DNA from: Flavobacterium phycosphaerae
Lineage (GTDB): Bacteria; Bacteroidota; Bacteroidia; Flavobacteriales; Flavobacteriaceae
Direction of reading: 5' to 3'
Length of the DNA stretch: 64,000 nt
Assembly (NCBI RefSeq): GCF_010119235.1
Contig: NZ_JAAATZ010000001.1
Location: forward strand, 26,001 to 90,000
Part shown: piece after piece, positions 36,274 through 45,442 of the stretch
Position numbering within the stretch: position 1 is the stretch's first letter
How the letters are laid out: each line of letters begins with the position of its first letter
Notes under the pieces: generated by a model
What the model saw: the letters and a program-made list of their open reading frames with translations, nothing else
What the model was told of the DNA's origin: nothing
Databases searched by the model: none
Made by a program: the position numbers and the translations under genes

Positions 36274-37200
36274 TTATTCCCGACTTTGCACATAATCAGA
36301 TAAAGCATCTACATTACTGCTAAAAGAAAAAATACCATTTAATTTAAAATAATTTCTAGGTTCTATACAATAATCATATGCAAACTTAGCAAACTCTAAT
36401 TTATTATCTTCAAAATTGAAAGTATTAGCTATTTGCATAATTTGGTCTACGCTTAAACAATTTGCAGCAACTACTTGCTTTGCTGTTTTTAACTGAGTCT
36501 CTTCAAAACTTTGTTTTTTTATCGTAGCCATAGCTGCATTAAAATTGGATAGAGACATGCTATACTTTCCAGTACAACCTCTTACCGGTTCAGGGTCTTG
36601 ATGATGTCCTGAAGACGAATGGGTTGTGGTAGTGGTAGTAGTTTGACTTACGGTGCCACCTCCTAAATTGTCATTAATAGAAACTCCCATAGAAACTCCT
36701 CCAACATTCACACCCACATTTACCCCATTCGTTTGTGTGGTAGTAGTAGTGGTTGTTTGAGAAATACCAACATTAACCGGTGGTGGTGTTGGTTGACCAT
36801 AATGAATGACATGTACATTTGAAGCCGGAATAAAATTAGGTTGAACCGGTATAGATGAATAATAATTTAACTTCATTTTAGTTTTATTATTCTTATCTCT
36901 TTTGATTTTATAGGTAACATCCGAAAATACTCCATCAACATCGGTTAACATTAAATTGTTCTTTGATACATCTTGCAATGTTTGATCTGCAAATTTAATT
37001 TTAGCATTATAATAAGGTTGATTCAAATCTTCAACTCTCAAATTTGTCTGAGGAATATCATTGATAACTTCTCCATTTAAAATCAAAGTAAACTTATCTC
37101 CGTCTTCAGAGAAAATAGTCAAATGACCGACCGGACCCAATTGAGCAAAAGAAAGAGAAGAAATTAGCAAAATAATTAGCAAAGTAATTTTTTTAATCAT
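36274..37200 (-). CDS. Secreted DUF4476 protein
   Basis: A 308-aa protein with a signal peptide (LLIILLISSLSFAQ). An N-terminal beta domain (residues 25-120) is followed by a low-complexity linker. In the linker two poly-Thr runs, SQTTTTTTTQ (about 147-156) and SQTTTTTTTH (about 185-194), flank a Gly/Val-rich segment (NGVNVGVNVGGVSMGVSIND). The C-terminal helical DUF4476 domain (about 215-305, MSLSNFNAAMATIKKQSFEETQLKTAKQVVAANCLSVDQIMQIANTFNFEDNKLEFAKFAY) is clear. DUF4476 has no established function. It stands alone between rluE and rmuC. Confidence 0.85.
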   Translation of the reverse strand: MIKKITLLIILLISSLSFAQLGPVGHLTIFSEDGDKFTLILNGEVINDIPQTNLRVEDLNQPYYNAKIKFADQTLQDVSKNNLMLTDVDGVFSDVTYKIKRDKNNKTKMKLNYYSSIPVQPNFIPASNVHVIHYGQPTPPPVNVGISQTTTTTTTQTNGVNVGVNVGGVSMGVSINDNLGGGTVSQTTTTTTTHSSSGHHQDPEPVRGCTGKYSMSLSNFNAAMATIKKQSFEETQLKTAKQVVAANCLSVDQIMQIANTFNFEDNKLEFAKFAYDYCIEPRNYFKLNGIFSFSSNVDALSDYVQSRE

Positions 37201-37352
37201 AGCGAAAAGGTTTAAAATTGGTGTAAATTATTTATCAAATGTTATATGTACCTAAATAAAAAAGGTTGACGAATTTAAAAAAAAAAAAATCAAAAGTCAA
37301 TCTCTAAGTGAGTCAAATCTGTGTATATTTAAGCTCTTAATTATTTTTACCT

Positions 37353-38675
37353 ATGAATGACAACCTAATGATAATAATTGCTTTTATAATTTCACTCACC
37401 ATTGGTATCTTTATTGGCAAAACACTTTTCGCAGCCCAATCAAAGTCGGATAAAGCTTCATTGGAAGAAAAAATAAACGGTTTACTCCAACAAATTGACC
37501 AACTTAAAAATCAAGTCAATCAAACGGTTCAGGAACGAGAAGCCATTCGTACTGAAAAAGAAGCTTTAGCCATTCAGCTTTCCAAAAAAGAAACCGATTT
37601 TGAGAATCTTTGGGAACGCAATAAAGAGCAAAAAGACGAAGTAGAAAAACTGCAAGAGAAATTCACCAAAGAATTTGAAAATTTGGCCAACAAAATCTTA
37701 GAAGAAAAAACGACCAAATTCACTGAGCAAAACAAAGAAAACCTCAAAAACATTCTAACGCCGCTTCAGGATAAAATTCAGCTTTTTGAAAAGAAAGTAG
37801 AAGATACTCACAAAGAAAGCATTGATTATCATGCAGCTTTACGCCAACAAATTTTAGGCTTACGCGAAATGAACGAGCAGATGAGCAAAGAAACCTTGAA
37901 CCTGACTAAAGCTCTGAAAGGCGACAGCAAAATGCAGGGCAATTGGGGCGAATTGATTTTGGAAAGAGTATTAGAAAAATCAGGATTGGAGAAAGGCCGT
38001 GAATACGAAGTACAGCAAAGTTTTACCACCGAAGTGGGCAATCGTGTTTTTCCCGATGTCGTAATCAATTTGCCTGATGGAAAGAAAATGATAGTGGATT
38101 CAAAGGTAACATTGACAGCATACGAACGCTACATCAATGAAGAAGACGACAACACTAAAGCACAATATTTAAAGGAACATGTGATTGCTTTAAAACGTCA
38201 CGTAGACCAACTTAGCGAGAAGAACTATCAGGATTTATACCAAATGGAAAGTCCGGATTTTGTGTTGCTGTTTATTCCGATTGAATCCGCTTTTGCTTTG
38301 GCCTTGAATGAAGATACTACGTTGTACAACAAGGCTTTTGAGAAAAACATTGTGATTGTAACTCCGTCAACATTGCTGGCCACTTTACGCACCATTGACA
38401 GCATGTGGACGAATCAAAAACAACAGGAAAACGCTTTGGAAATTGCTCGTCAGGCCGGAGCTTTGTATGACAAATTTGAAGGGTTTGTGAGTGATTTGGT
38501 TAAAATTGGTAAAAAGATGGATGAAGCTAAAGTGGAATACCAAGGCGCCATGAACAAACTCGTTGATGGAAAAGGAAATTTAGTCAACAGTGTTGAAAAA
38601 CTTAAAAAAATGGGGGCCAAAGCCAAGAAAGCCTTACCCGAAAACATCCTAACCCGAGCCGAAAAAGATGAATGA
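37353..38675 (+). CDS. rmuC: DNA recombination protein RmuC
   Basis: A 440-aa protein with an N-terminal membrane helix (MIIIAFIISLTIGIFIG), a long coiled coil (about residues 30-185), and the RmuC nuclease-like domain with its signature MQGNWGELILERVLEKSGLEKGREY, then FPDVVINLPDGKKMIVDSKVTLTAYERY and SPDFVLLFIPIESAFALAL. RmuC limits certain DNA inversions and rearrangements. Its last 8 bp overlap the thioesterase gene that follows. Confidence 0.94.
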   Translation: MNDNLMIIIAFIISLTIGIFIGKTLFAAQSKSDKASLEEKINGLLQQIDQLKNQVNQTVQEREAIRTEKEALAIQLSKKETDFENLWERNKEQKDEVEKLQEKFTKEFENLANKILEEKTTKFTEQNKENLKNILTPLQDKIQLFEKKVEDTHKESIDYHAALRQQILGLREMNEQMSKETLNLTKALKGDSKMQGNWGELILERVLEKSGLEKGREYEVQQSFTTEVGNRVFPDVVINLPDGKKMIVDSKVTLTAYERYINEEDDNTKAQYLKEHVIALKRHVDQLSEKNYQDLYQMESPDFVLLFIPIESAFALALNEDTTLYNKAFEKNIVIVTPSTLLATLRTIDSMWTNQKQQENALEIARQAGALYDKFEGFVSDLVKIGKKMDEAKVEYQGAMNKLVDGKGNLVNSVEKLKKMGAKAKKALPENILTRAEKDE

Positions 38676-39216
38676 CTTTTATAAAACCGTAGCCTCATCC
38701 CAAATTACCATTTCGCAGTTGATGCTACCCTCACACACAAACTTCAGTGGTAAAATACATGGCGGTTATATCTTGTCATTATTGGATCAAATTGCTTTTG
38801 CTTGTGCTTCTAAATTCTCAGGACATTATTGTGTCACCGCTTCGGTAGATACTGTTGACTTTTTAAATCCGATTGAAGTCGGTGAACTGGTTACGATGAA
38901 AGCCAGCGTTAACTATGTGGGTAAAAGTTCCATGATTGTAGGTATTCGGGTTGAAGCCGAAAACATTCAGACCGGTGTAGTGAAACATTGCAATTCGAGT
39001 TATTTTACGATGGTCGCAAAAAATGATACCGGCCAAAACATTGAAGTGCCCGGTTTAATTTTGTCTAATGATGAAGAAATCAGGCGTTTTTGCAACTGCA
39101 TCAAAATGATTTCGCTCAAAAAAGATCGGAATCAGCATGAAGAAGTTTTTGATTACCAATCAGCATCTTCCATTGAAATGCTAAAAACATATCGTGTCAA
39201 ACTAACAGGCCGTTAA
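38668..39216 (+). CDS. Acyl-CoA thioesterase (hotdog fold)
   Basis: A 182-aa hotdog-fold thioesterase of the YciA/acyl-CoA hydrolase type. The characteristic LPSHTNFSGKIHGGYILSLLDQIAFACASKFSG (HGG with the catalytic-helix Asp), VDTVDFLNPIEVGELVTMKASVNYVGKSSMIVGIRVEAEN is clear. The C-terminal 50 residues are an extension with little similarity to the core. It overlaps rmuC by 8 bp and is probably co-transcribed. Its natural substrate is not shown by the context. Confidence 0.88.
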   Translation: MNDFYKTVASSQITISQLMLPSHTNFSGKIHGGYILSLLDQIAFACASKFSGHYCVTASVDTVDFLNPIEVGELVTMKASVNYVGKSSMIVGIRVEAENIQTGVVKHCNSSYFTMVAKNDTGQNIEVPGLILSNDEEIRRFCNCIKMISLKKDRNQHEEVFDYQSASSIEMLKTYRVKLTGR

Positions 39217-39405
39217 CAAGCATTTTAAAATTAGCGAGGAAAATAATTCAAAAGTAGGGTGCTTACCTTTTCAGTTGTCTAAATCTAGATATGATAATTC
39301 TCAATAATTATAGCGGTTTTGGGAATTTATTTTCATTATTCTTATTTTTTATCAACAATCTTTATTAGTAACAGCATAATTAATAGGATATTATAAAATA
39401 TTTAC

Positions 39406-39413
39406 TATTTTTG
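39406..39413 (+). promoter_or_regulatory. -7 promoter box before the dihaem protein gene
   Basis: TATTTTTG matches TAnnTTTG and lies 21 bp before the ATG at 39435. I found no clear -33 TTG. The 194-bp gap before the gene otherwise shows nothing I can name. Confidence 0.45.
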
Positions 39414-39434
39414 GTTTGCATTTTTAAAAATTAT

Positions 39435-40886
39435 ATGAAAAAACATTACTTCCTACTAATTGTATCAGTCCTAACATTAAGCGTATTTTTTGCTTGCTCT
39501 GACAGTGATGACGACTATGTTCCCATTAATAATTTACCTGTAGCTACTGATGATACTGTTGAAAGTACTTTAACCGAACCGATTACCATAACGGTTTTAG
39601 CAAATGATACTACCGGAAGTACCGTTGTAGCTTCAACGGTTAGTATCAAAGGAGGATCTGATACCGATAGTAATGGAACTTTAGATATATTAGTAGTTCC
39701 TAATCAGGGAACATGGACAGTAGCCGCAACAGGAACTATCACCTTTACTCCACTGCCAACCTTTACGGGCAATCCGACACAAATATCGTATACGGTAAAA
39801 GACGCTCAAAACAATGTTTCGAATGAAGCGCTTGTTACTATAAATGCCGTTCCTATTGTCTCTGCCGATTTAACTCAAGTTCCCTATCCGAAACTATCAG
39901 ACTATCATTTCTTTATTGGGGAAATGAAAAATCAGATTCCATCACTTAATGTACTTCCTTACGCTCCGGCAAGCTCACTTTTTACGGATTATGCACACAA
40001 GAAAAGATTTGTATGGATGCCTACCGGCTTAAAAGGAACTTATGTTTCTGACAGTAAGGTTTTTGAACTTCCTGTAGGTTCTGCTTTAATAAAAACATTT
40101 TATTATGACAATGTGCAGCCTGCCAATACTACAAGAATCATCGAAACCCGTGTAATGATTCGCAAAGCTGACGGATGGATATTTGCCGATTATGTTTGGA
40201 ATGATGCACAAACAGAAGCTTATTTTGATTTGAACGGAAGTTATACTGCCATTTCGTGGAAAGACGAAAATGATGTGATTAAGAGTGCTAATTACAGAAT
40301 ACCTTCACAAGTACAATGCTTGATTTGTCACAAACAAAAAGAGATGTCCGGTCCGACCGAAATAACTACACAAATCCCTATCGGAATAAAACCGCAAAAC
40401 CTGAATTTCGATTACAATTACGGAACAGAAACCAAAAATCAATTAACCAAATGGATTGAACAAGGTTATTTAGAAAACAATTTCAGTTTTCCAACTCCTG
40501 AAAACACAACGGTAAATTATAATGACACTTCAAAATCGCTGGAATTAAGAGCTCGCTCTTATCTGGACATTAATTGTGCTCATTGTCATCAATTAGAAAG
40601 ACATTGTGACTACCGACCAATGCGTTTTGACTTTAAAGACACCGGAGATGCCACTAACGGACTTACAAATTTAGGAGTTTGTGTAAATACCTCTGATATG
40701 CAAGATTTTGACCCGGCGTTAGATAAAGTGGTTAATCCTGAAAATCCGGCCAGATCAATGCTATATCATCGTATAAATACCGATAATGAATCATACCGAA
40801 TGCCACTTCACGGAAGAACAATAATCCATGTGGAGGGTGTTGCACTAATAGAGCAATGGATAAACTCGTTGCATCCATGCGAATAA
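39435..40886 (+). CDS. Secreted dihaem cytochrome-like lipoprotein with Ig/cadherin-like domain
   Basis: ATG at 39435 starts a signal peptide with a lipobox (VLTLSVFFACSDSD). Residues about 35-135 are an Ig/cadherin-like domain of the kind ending in SYTVKDAQNNVSNEALVTI. The rest resembles SO_2930-type dihaem proteins: SDYHFFIGEMKNQIPSLNVLPYAPASSLFTDYAHKKRFVWMPTG, then one CxxCH in QCLICHKQKE and a second in INCAHCHQLERHC. Two covalently bound haems c are therefore likely, placing the protein outside the cytoplasm. The CRTAC1-like gene follows 26 bp downstream, so both may be expressed together. The electron-transfer partner is unknown. Confidence 0.82.
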   Translation: MKKHYFLLIVSVLTLSVFFACSDSDDDYVPINNLPVATDDTVESTLTEPITITVLANDTTGSTVVASTVSIKGGSDTDSNGTLDILVVPNQGTWTVAATGTITFTPLPTFTGNPTQISYTVKDAQNNVSNEALVTINAVPIVSADLTQVPYPKLSDYHFFIGEMKNQIPSLNVLPYAPASSLFTDYAHKKRFVWMPTGLKGTYVSDSKVFELPVGSALIKTFYYDNVQPANTTRIIETRVMIRKADGWIFADYVWNDAQTEAYFDLNGSYTAISWKDENDVIKSANYRIPSQVQCLICHKQKEMSGPTEITTQIPIGIKPQNLNFDYNYGTETKNQLTKWIEQGYLENNFSFPTPENTTVNYNDTSKSLELRARSYLDINCAHCHQLERHCDYRPMRFDFKDTGDATNGLTNLGVCVNTSDMQDFDPALDKVVNPENPARSMLYHRINTDNESYRMPLHGRTIIHVEGVALIEQWINSLHPCE

Positions 40887-40912
40887 AATAATAACTAAAC
40901 CAAAACAAGAAA

Positions 40913-42301
40913 ATGAAGAACAATTACAAATCTCAAATATTAAATTCGTTTAGTATTTTTAAAATTATTGCCCTGGTACTATTGGGGTTGGGATACCAAT
41001 CCTCTTTTGGGCAAAACACTTGTGCTACGGCAGTGCCAATAACAGCAGGTTCTACAATAGTTGATGCTATTGACGGAACTAACATTGCTACTACTTGTGC
41101 AACTGCAACCTTAGCCGAATGGTATGTATACACCCCAACGGAAAATCACAGTGTAACTCTTACCTCTGACCTATTGGTTAACATTTGTAAAGACACCCAT
41201 TTTAATGTGTATACTGGTAACTGCGGGGCGCTTACTTGTTATGCAAATGATGATGATTCAGGAACCATCGCTTGTAATTCAGGCGCTAATACCAATTCGT
41301 ATTTATCAAAAAAGACCTTTGATGTTTATGCCGGTACTACCTACTATATCTCATGGGACAATAGATGGAGTGCTGTAGGATTCGAGTTTCAGTTAATTGA
41401 AGCGCCTCTTGTCCCAAGTCCTTGTTCAACGGCTATACCGGTTTCAGCAGGAATCACTACTGTAAATGCTATTGACGGTACTAATATTTCTACCACTTGT
41501 TCAACAGCAACAATGGGAAAATGGTACAAATACGTGCCAACGAATAATTACCATGTTACCGTATCATCAGATTTAGCCGCTAATATTTGTAAAGACACCA
41601 ATTTCAGTGTGTATACAGGAAGTTGTTCAGGTACTTTAGCTTGTTTGACCAGCGATGATAATTCAGGAGTTATAGAATGCAATTCAGGAAACACCGATTC
41701 ATTTTTATCGAAAAAAACATTTGATGTAAGTGCCGGAACCACCTACTATATCGCTTGGGATAATAAATGGAGTACAGAAGGTTTTGATTTTCAAATAACA
41801 GAAGCACCAATAATTGTTCCTGTCAATTTCACTACTCAAGTAGTTCCAACTATAAACAGCACTTATAATCTTTGTGTTGTGGATATGAATGGTGATAATT
41901 TAGACGATATTGTTGGAGTTAGCGCTAATAATTTAAGAGTACACTACCAAGGCAGTACAGCAGGCGTATTTACCTATACCGATTTTCCTATTACCGGAAC
42001 CAGTATGATGCCGGGCTGGAGTATGGCTGCTGGTGACTATAACAGAGATGGATTCAACGACATTGTCCTAGGAAGTGGTCAAGGCCTTTCCGTTTGGACT
42101 TCAAACAGCACCGGAAGTGCTTACAGCAATTTTACTCCCGGAGATTATATCTTCTGTCAAAGAACAAATTTTGCCGACCTTAATAATGACGGAAATCTGG
42201 ATGTATTTTCATGTCACGATATTGCACCAAACTGCTACTATTTAAATGATGGATTGGGTGATTTGACATTTTATCAATCTACCGTTACACCGGGGCCATG
42301 A
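40913..42301 (+). CDS. 5' part of frame-broken CRTAC1/FG-GAP secreted protein
   Basis: A 462-aa frame with an export signal (IIALVLLGLGYQSSFGQ), then two tandem beta-domains of about 120 residues (first TAVPITAGSTIVDAIDGTN, second TAIPVSAGITTVNAIDGTN; both contain CKDTxFxVYTG and TYYIxWDN). FG-GAP/VCBS calcium-binding repeats then begin (DMNGDNLDDIVG, DYNRDGFNDIVLG, DLNNDGNLDVFS). It stops in TVTPGP at a TGA. The next frame begins inside the same stop (ATGA) and continues the FG-GAP propeller. One extra G in the G4 run at 42292-42295 would join the two into one protein of about 828 aa. Confidence 0.85.
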   Translation: MKNNYKSQILNSFSIFKIIALVLLGLGYQSSFGQNTCATAVPITAGSTIVDAIDGTNIATTCATATLAEWYVYTPTENHSVTLTSDLLVNICKDTHFNVYTGNCGALTCYANDDDSGTIACNSGANTNSYLSKKTFDVYAGTTYYISWDNRWSAVGFEFQLIEAPLVPSPCSTAIPVSAGITTVNAIDGTNISTTCSTATMGKWYKYVPTNNYHVTVSSDLAANICKDTNFSVYTGSCSGTLACLTSDDNSGVIECNSGNTDSFLSKKTFDVSAGTTYYIAWDNKWSTEGFDFQITEAPIIVPVNFTTQVVPTINSTYNLCVVDMNGDNLDDIVGVSANNLRVHYQGSTAGVFTYTDFPITGTSMMPGWSMAAGDYNRDGFNDIVLGSGQGLSVWTSNSTGSAYSNFTPGDYIFCQRTNFADLNNDGNLDVFSCHDIAPNCYYLNDGLGDLTFYQSTVTPGP

Positions 42302-43395
42302 GTATTGGTGCCGGTGGTGGAAATTATTCCACTTTATTTACTGACTTTGATAATGATGGAGATACCGATGTATTCATTTCTAAATGTTCAGGACCTCCAT
42401 GCGAATTACATAGAAATGACGGTAACGGAGTATATACTGATATCTCTGCTATTGCCCAAATTAATGTGACTCCAATTCAAACATGGTCGTCAGGTATAGC
42501 CGATTATGACAATGATGGTGATATGGATATCATTATTACTGCCAGCACAGGATTACATAAATATTTCAGAAATAATTTAGATACTTCTAACAACACTGAA
42601 GAAGCTTTCAGCAACATTACAGCTGGCTCAGGTTGGGATACTAATACATCAACCAATATTGATAACGTAGCTTATGATTTTGACAATGACGGATTTGTAG
42701 ACGTCTTAGGTGGTGGTAATAAAATCATGTTCAATCAAGGTGACAGCACCTTTTCTGCAACAACTTACACCGGAATTAGTGTTGGTGCTATCGGCGACTT
42801 AAATAATGATGGGTTTCTTGACATTTTAAACGGAGGTACCATTCGCTATGCTGTTCCAAACGGTAATAAATGGTTAGAAGTTGCTTTACAAGGTATTCAA
42901 AGTAACAGTAATGGGATTGGTGCCCGTATTGAAATTTATGGGGCTTGGGGCAAACAAATCAGAGATGTTAGAAGTGGTCAAGGCTTTAAATATATGGCAT
43001 CACTAAACGCTCATTTCGGAATTGGTCAAGCTACAACTATTGACCAAGTAGTTATAAAATGGCCTTCAGGAATCATTGATACTTACAACAATGTTACGCC
43101 AAACCAAATGCTTAGAGTTATGGAAGGATCAACTTTAGCCGTTAATTCATTCAACAACACGGCTTTTAGTTTGTATCCAAATCCTGCAAAACACACTATT
43201 AACATCACTTTAAACAGCAATAATCCTATTGAATTTAAAGAAGCTCAGGTATTTGATATGAATGGTAAAGTAGTATTACAAACCAAACTGGATAGCACTT
43301 CAATCAATGTTGATAAATTAGCAACCGGAACATATATCTTATTGTTGAAAGATGCTCAGGAAAAAAATTATTCTCAAAAATTCATAAAAGAATAA
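42298..43395 (+). CDS. 3' part of CRTAC1/FG-GAP protein with type IX secretion tail
   Basis: A 365-aa frame that carries on the FG-GAP repeats (DFDNDGDTDVFIS, DYDNDGDMDIIIT, DFDNDGFVDVLGG, DLNNDGFLDILNGG). Next is the ASPIC/UnbV domain (GNKWLEVALQGIQSNSNGIGARIEIY, SGQGFKYMASLNAHFGIG, VVIKWPSGIID). It ends with a type A sorting domain of the type IX secretion system (FSLYPNPAKHTINITL, FDMNGKVV, LATGTYILLLKD, KFIKE). The signal peptide lies in the preceding frame, so this part alone could not be exported. That supports a sequence error or a recent mutation. The whole would be a surface-exposed or secreted protein. Confidence 0.87.
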   Translation: MSIGAGGGNYSTLFTDFDNDGDTDVFISKCSGPPCELHRNDGNGVYTDISAIAQINVTPIQTWSSGIADYDNDGDMDIIITASTGLHKYFRNNLDTSNNTEEAFSNITAGSGWDTNTSTNIDNVAYDFDNDGFVDVLGGGNKIMFNQGDSTFSATTYTGISVGAIGDLNNDGFLDILNGGTIRYAVPNGNKWLEVALQGIQSNSNGIGARIEIYGAWGKQIRDVRSGQGFKYMASLNAHFGIGQATTIDQVVIKWPSGIIDTYNNVTPNQMLRVMEGSTLAVNSFNNTAFSLYPNPAKHTINITLNSNNPIEFKEAQVFDMNGKVVLQTKLDSTSINVDKLATGTYILLLKDAQEKNYSQKFIKE

Positions 43396-43412
43396 AACCC
43401 TATAAACTCCAT

Positions 43413-43443
43413 AAAAAAGTCCCGAGAAATCGGGACTTTTTTT
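43413..43443. terminator. Bidirectional intrinsic terminator
   Basis: AAAAAAGTCCCGA, loop, TCGGGACTTTTTTT. It ends the CRTAC1-like gene and the convergent Kir channel gene, whose stop codon lies at its edge. The stem matches that at 26171-26200. Confidence 0.85.
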
Positions 43444-44397
43444 ATAACGTTACTTTTTCAAAAGCATTTAGTTTGTCTATGTGTAACACGGTTTTGTTTT
43501 CATCAGTACTTTTAAAATACATCGGAATAAATTTGGCTCCAAACACAACTTCAGCAAAAGAATAAGAAGTTCGTTTAGCCACAGTAGTACTGAACATATC
43601 ATCAAAAACCTTTAGGAATACCAAAATCTCTCCATTGATATTTTCATAATCATCTTTCCTAAAACCATGCAACGGACTGCTTTCCGTAATCGGATGCACC
43701 AAGGTCCAACTCAAGGTTAATGAATTAATTTTGGCCAACTCCAACTCCAAATTGTAAAATTTATTGACCAATTTTCCATCCTCCTCCACTATCATTCCCA
43801 CAGTCATTTTAACTTCAGCATCGGTAAGATTGGCATTTTTATAGGGTGTCATTCTCAGCATTAGTCCAGTTCCGTTTTTATAAGGAGCTATCAATGCATT
43901 TTGTGAAAATCGAATAAAAGCTTTGGGCTTACTGAATCTCCCATAAAACAAACCGGTAGCGATAGCAAAACTCAGCAACCCAAACAAAGCCTCCACTGCC
44001 GCAGTAAAACTGGTTAAAAAGCCACTCGGACTAACATGCCCGTACCCCACTGTAGTAAACGTTTGAACGCTAAAGAAAAATGCCTGACCAAATTTATCTA
44101 AAGTAGAAGTGGCCACAACCCCATTCAGATGCTCAACACCAATACCATAATAAATGCTGGCAAAAATAAAATTGACCAAAAAATAGAAAATAACAATAAT
44201 CACCATGAATTTCCAACGCGGAATATTCAACATGGTGTGGTACCAACTAATGCTGTCAAAAAGGCCTATCCCCGATTTTTTTATATTAGCATTTCCGCTT
44301 TTATTGATAAATCGCCCACCATAACTTGATGCATTGGTGCCAAAACCTGTATTAGCATCTGCTTTGGCTTTGTTGTTTATTTTTTTAAAAAGGCCAT
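43442..44397 (-). CDS. Inward-rectifier-type potassium channel (KirBac-like), N-terminus frame-broken
   Basis: The continuous frame (43442-44233, 263 aa from an internal Met) has two transmembrane helices around a pore loop with the selectivity filter TVGYGH, then a beta-sandwich cytoplasmic domain (PKAFIRFSQNALIAPYKNGTGLMLRM, SPLHGF). The conserved Kir N-terminus is upstream in the same frame (INNKAKADANTGFGTNASSYGG, then ISWYHTML) but has no start codon. It begins in another frame at ATG 44397 (MAFLKK). Adding one base to the T7 run at 44380-44386 (A7 on the coding strand) joins them as MAFLKKINNKAKAD. The gene is thus probably intact in the cell. Confidence 0.85.
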
Positions 44398-44412
44398 AAA
44401 TTGTGTTTGTTA

Positions 44413-44910
44413 TTAAATTGATTTCTCCATCACATAATCATCCATCACATAGCCATTGCCAATGCTGATGACTTCTTCAAAACTAATCGTAAAACCTATG
44501 CTTTCATAAAACCGAATTGCTTTATTGTTTTTATTTACATTTAAAAGCAATTCTTTTTGATGACGTTTTTTAGCCTCATTTGCAATAAAATCAATGAGTT
44601 GTTTGCCAATTCCTTTTCCTTGTTCAGTAGTCAAAATATAAATTTTATGAATTTTGGTTTTCGGTTTTTTACCATAATTAAATTCAAATGATGCAAATCC
44701 CAACACCGTTTCGCCTTCTTTGGCCAAAATAAAACGATGTTTTTTCTCCATAACTTGCTCATGCAAAGATGGAACACTATACATCATTTCCATCATATAA
44801 TTCAGTTGAGCTTCACTTAAAATAGCTCCATAAGCTATCGGCCAAACCTCTTTGGCAATGCCTCTAATGTCAGTAAACTGCAGGTCCTGATTGTTTTCTA
44901 TTTGAATCAT
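44413..44910 (-). CDS. GNAT-family N-acetyltransferase
   Basis: ATG at 44910 (MIQIENNQDLQFTDI) is preferred to one nine codons upstream, which lies in the preceding gene. This gives 165 aa. The acetyl-CoA-binding motif A is IHKIYILTTEQGKGIGKQLIDFIANEAKKR, followed by the typical LLLNVNKNNKAIRFYESIGFTISFEE. Substrate not predictable. It starts directly after the stop of the DUF1801 gene, with which it forms a two-gene unit. Confidence 0.88.
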   Translation of the reverse strand: MIQIENNQDLQFTDIRGIAKEVWPIAYGAILSEAQLNYMMEMMYSVPSLHEQVMEKKHRFILAKEGETVLGFASFEFNYGKKPKTKIHKIYILTTEQGKGIGKQLIDFIANEAKKRHQKELLLNVNKNNKAIRFYESIGFTISFEEVISIGNGYVMDDYVMEKSI

Positions 44911-44911
44911 A

Positions 44912-45370
44912 TTAAGCTTTTGTAAATGCATTTTCATAACCAGAAATCCAATCCTGTACCGTTATTTTCCGAATCAACTCGGCAATCAAATCATAAGGTA
45001 TATCATCCATTTTTTTAAATCGAATACAACTCTTGCCCATATCCAGTTTGGCTTTACTATGCTTTGGATATTCGGAAACAAACCAATCCAGCAAAGTAGC
45101 ATTAGCATAAATCCCCATGTGGTACAAAGCCACAAAGTTTTTTTGAGAAGCTACATTTATAAAAGGCAACGGTAATTTCGGGTCACAATGATAGCCTTTA
45201 GGGTAGATACTGTGTGGCACCACATAGCCCAGCATACCATACCCCATCACTTCCTGAAATCCTTCGGGCAAATTTTCCAGTATGGTGTCGCGAAGTTTTT
45301 CCACGGCAACTTTCCTGTCAGATGGCAATTCGTTTAAATACTCTTGAGGGGTAACGGCTTTAGATTGCAT
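44912..45370 (-). CDS. DUF1801 protein
   Basis: A 152-aa protein of the DUF1801 (YdhG/YjbR-like) type: VTPQEYLNELPSDRKVAVEKLRDTILENLPEGFQEVMGYGMLGYVVP, FINVASQKNFVALYHMGIY, LDMGKSCIRFKKMDDIPYDLIAELIRKI. Members have a fold related to frataxin-like and iron-binding proteins, but a specific role is not established. It is soluble and cytoplasmic. It is coupled to the GNAT gene and divergent from a DUF3667 gene. Confidence 0.85.
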   Translation of the reverse strand: MQSKAVTPQEYLNELPSDRKVAVEKLRDTILENLPEGFQEVMGYGMLGYVVPHSIYPKGYHCDPKLPLPFINVASQKNFVALYHMGIYANATLLDWFVSEYPKHSKAKLDMGKSCIRFKKMDDIPYDLIAELIRKITVQDWISGYENAFTKA

Positions 45371-45442
45371 GGTTTTATATTTTGTTTCCCAAAAATAGAA
45401 ATAAATTTAATAGATTTACGGGTCGAATTTTATTACAAAGTT

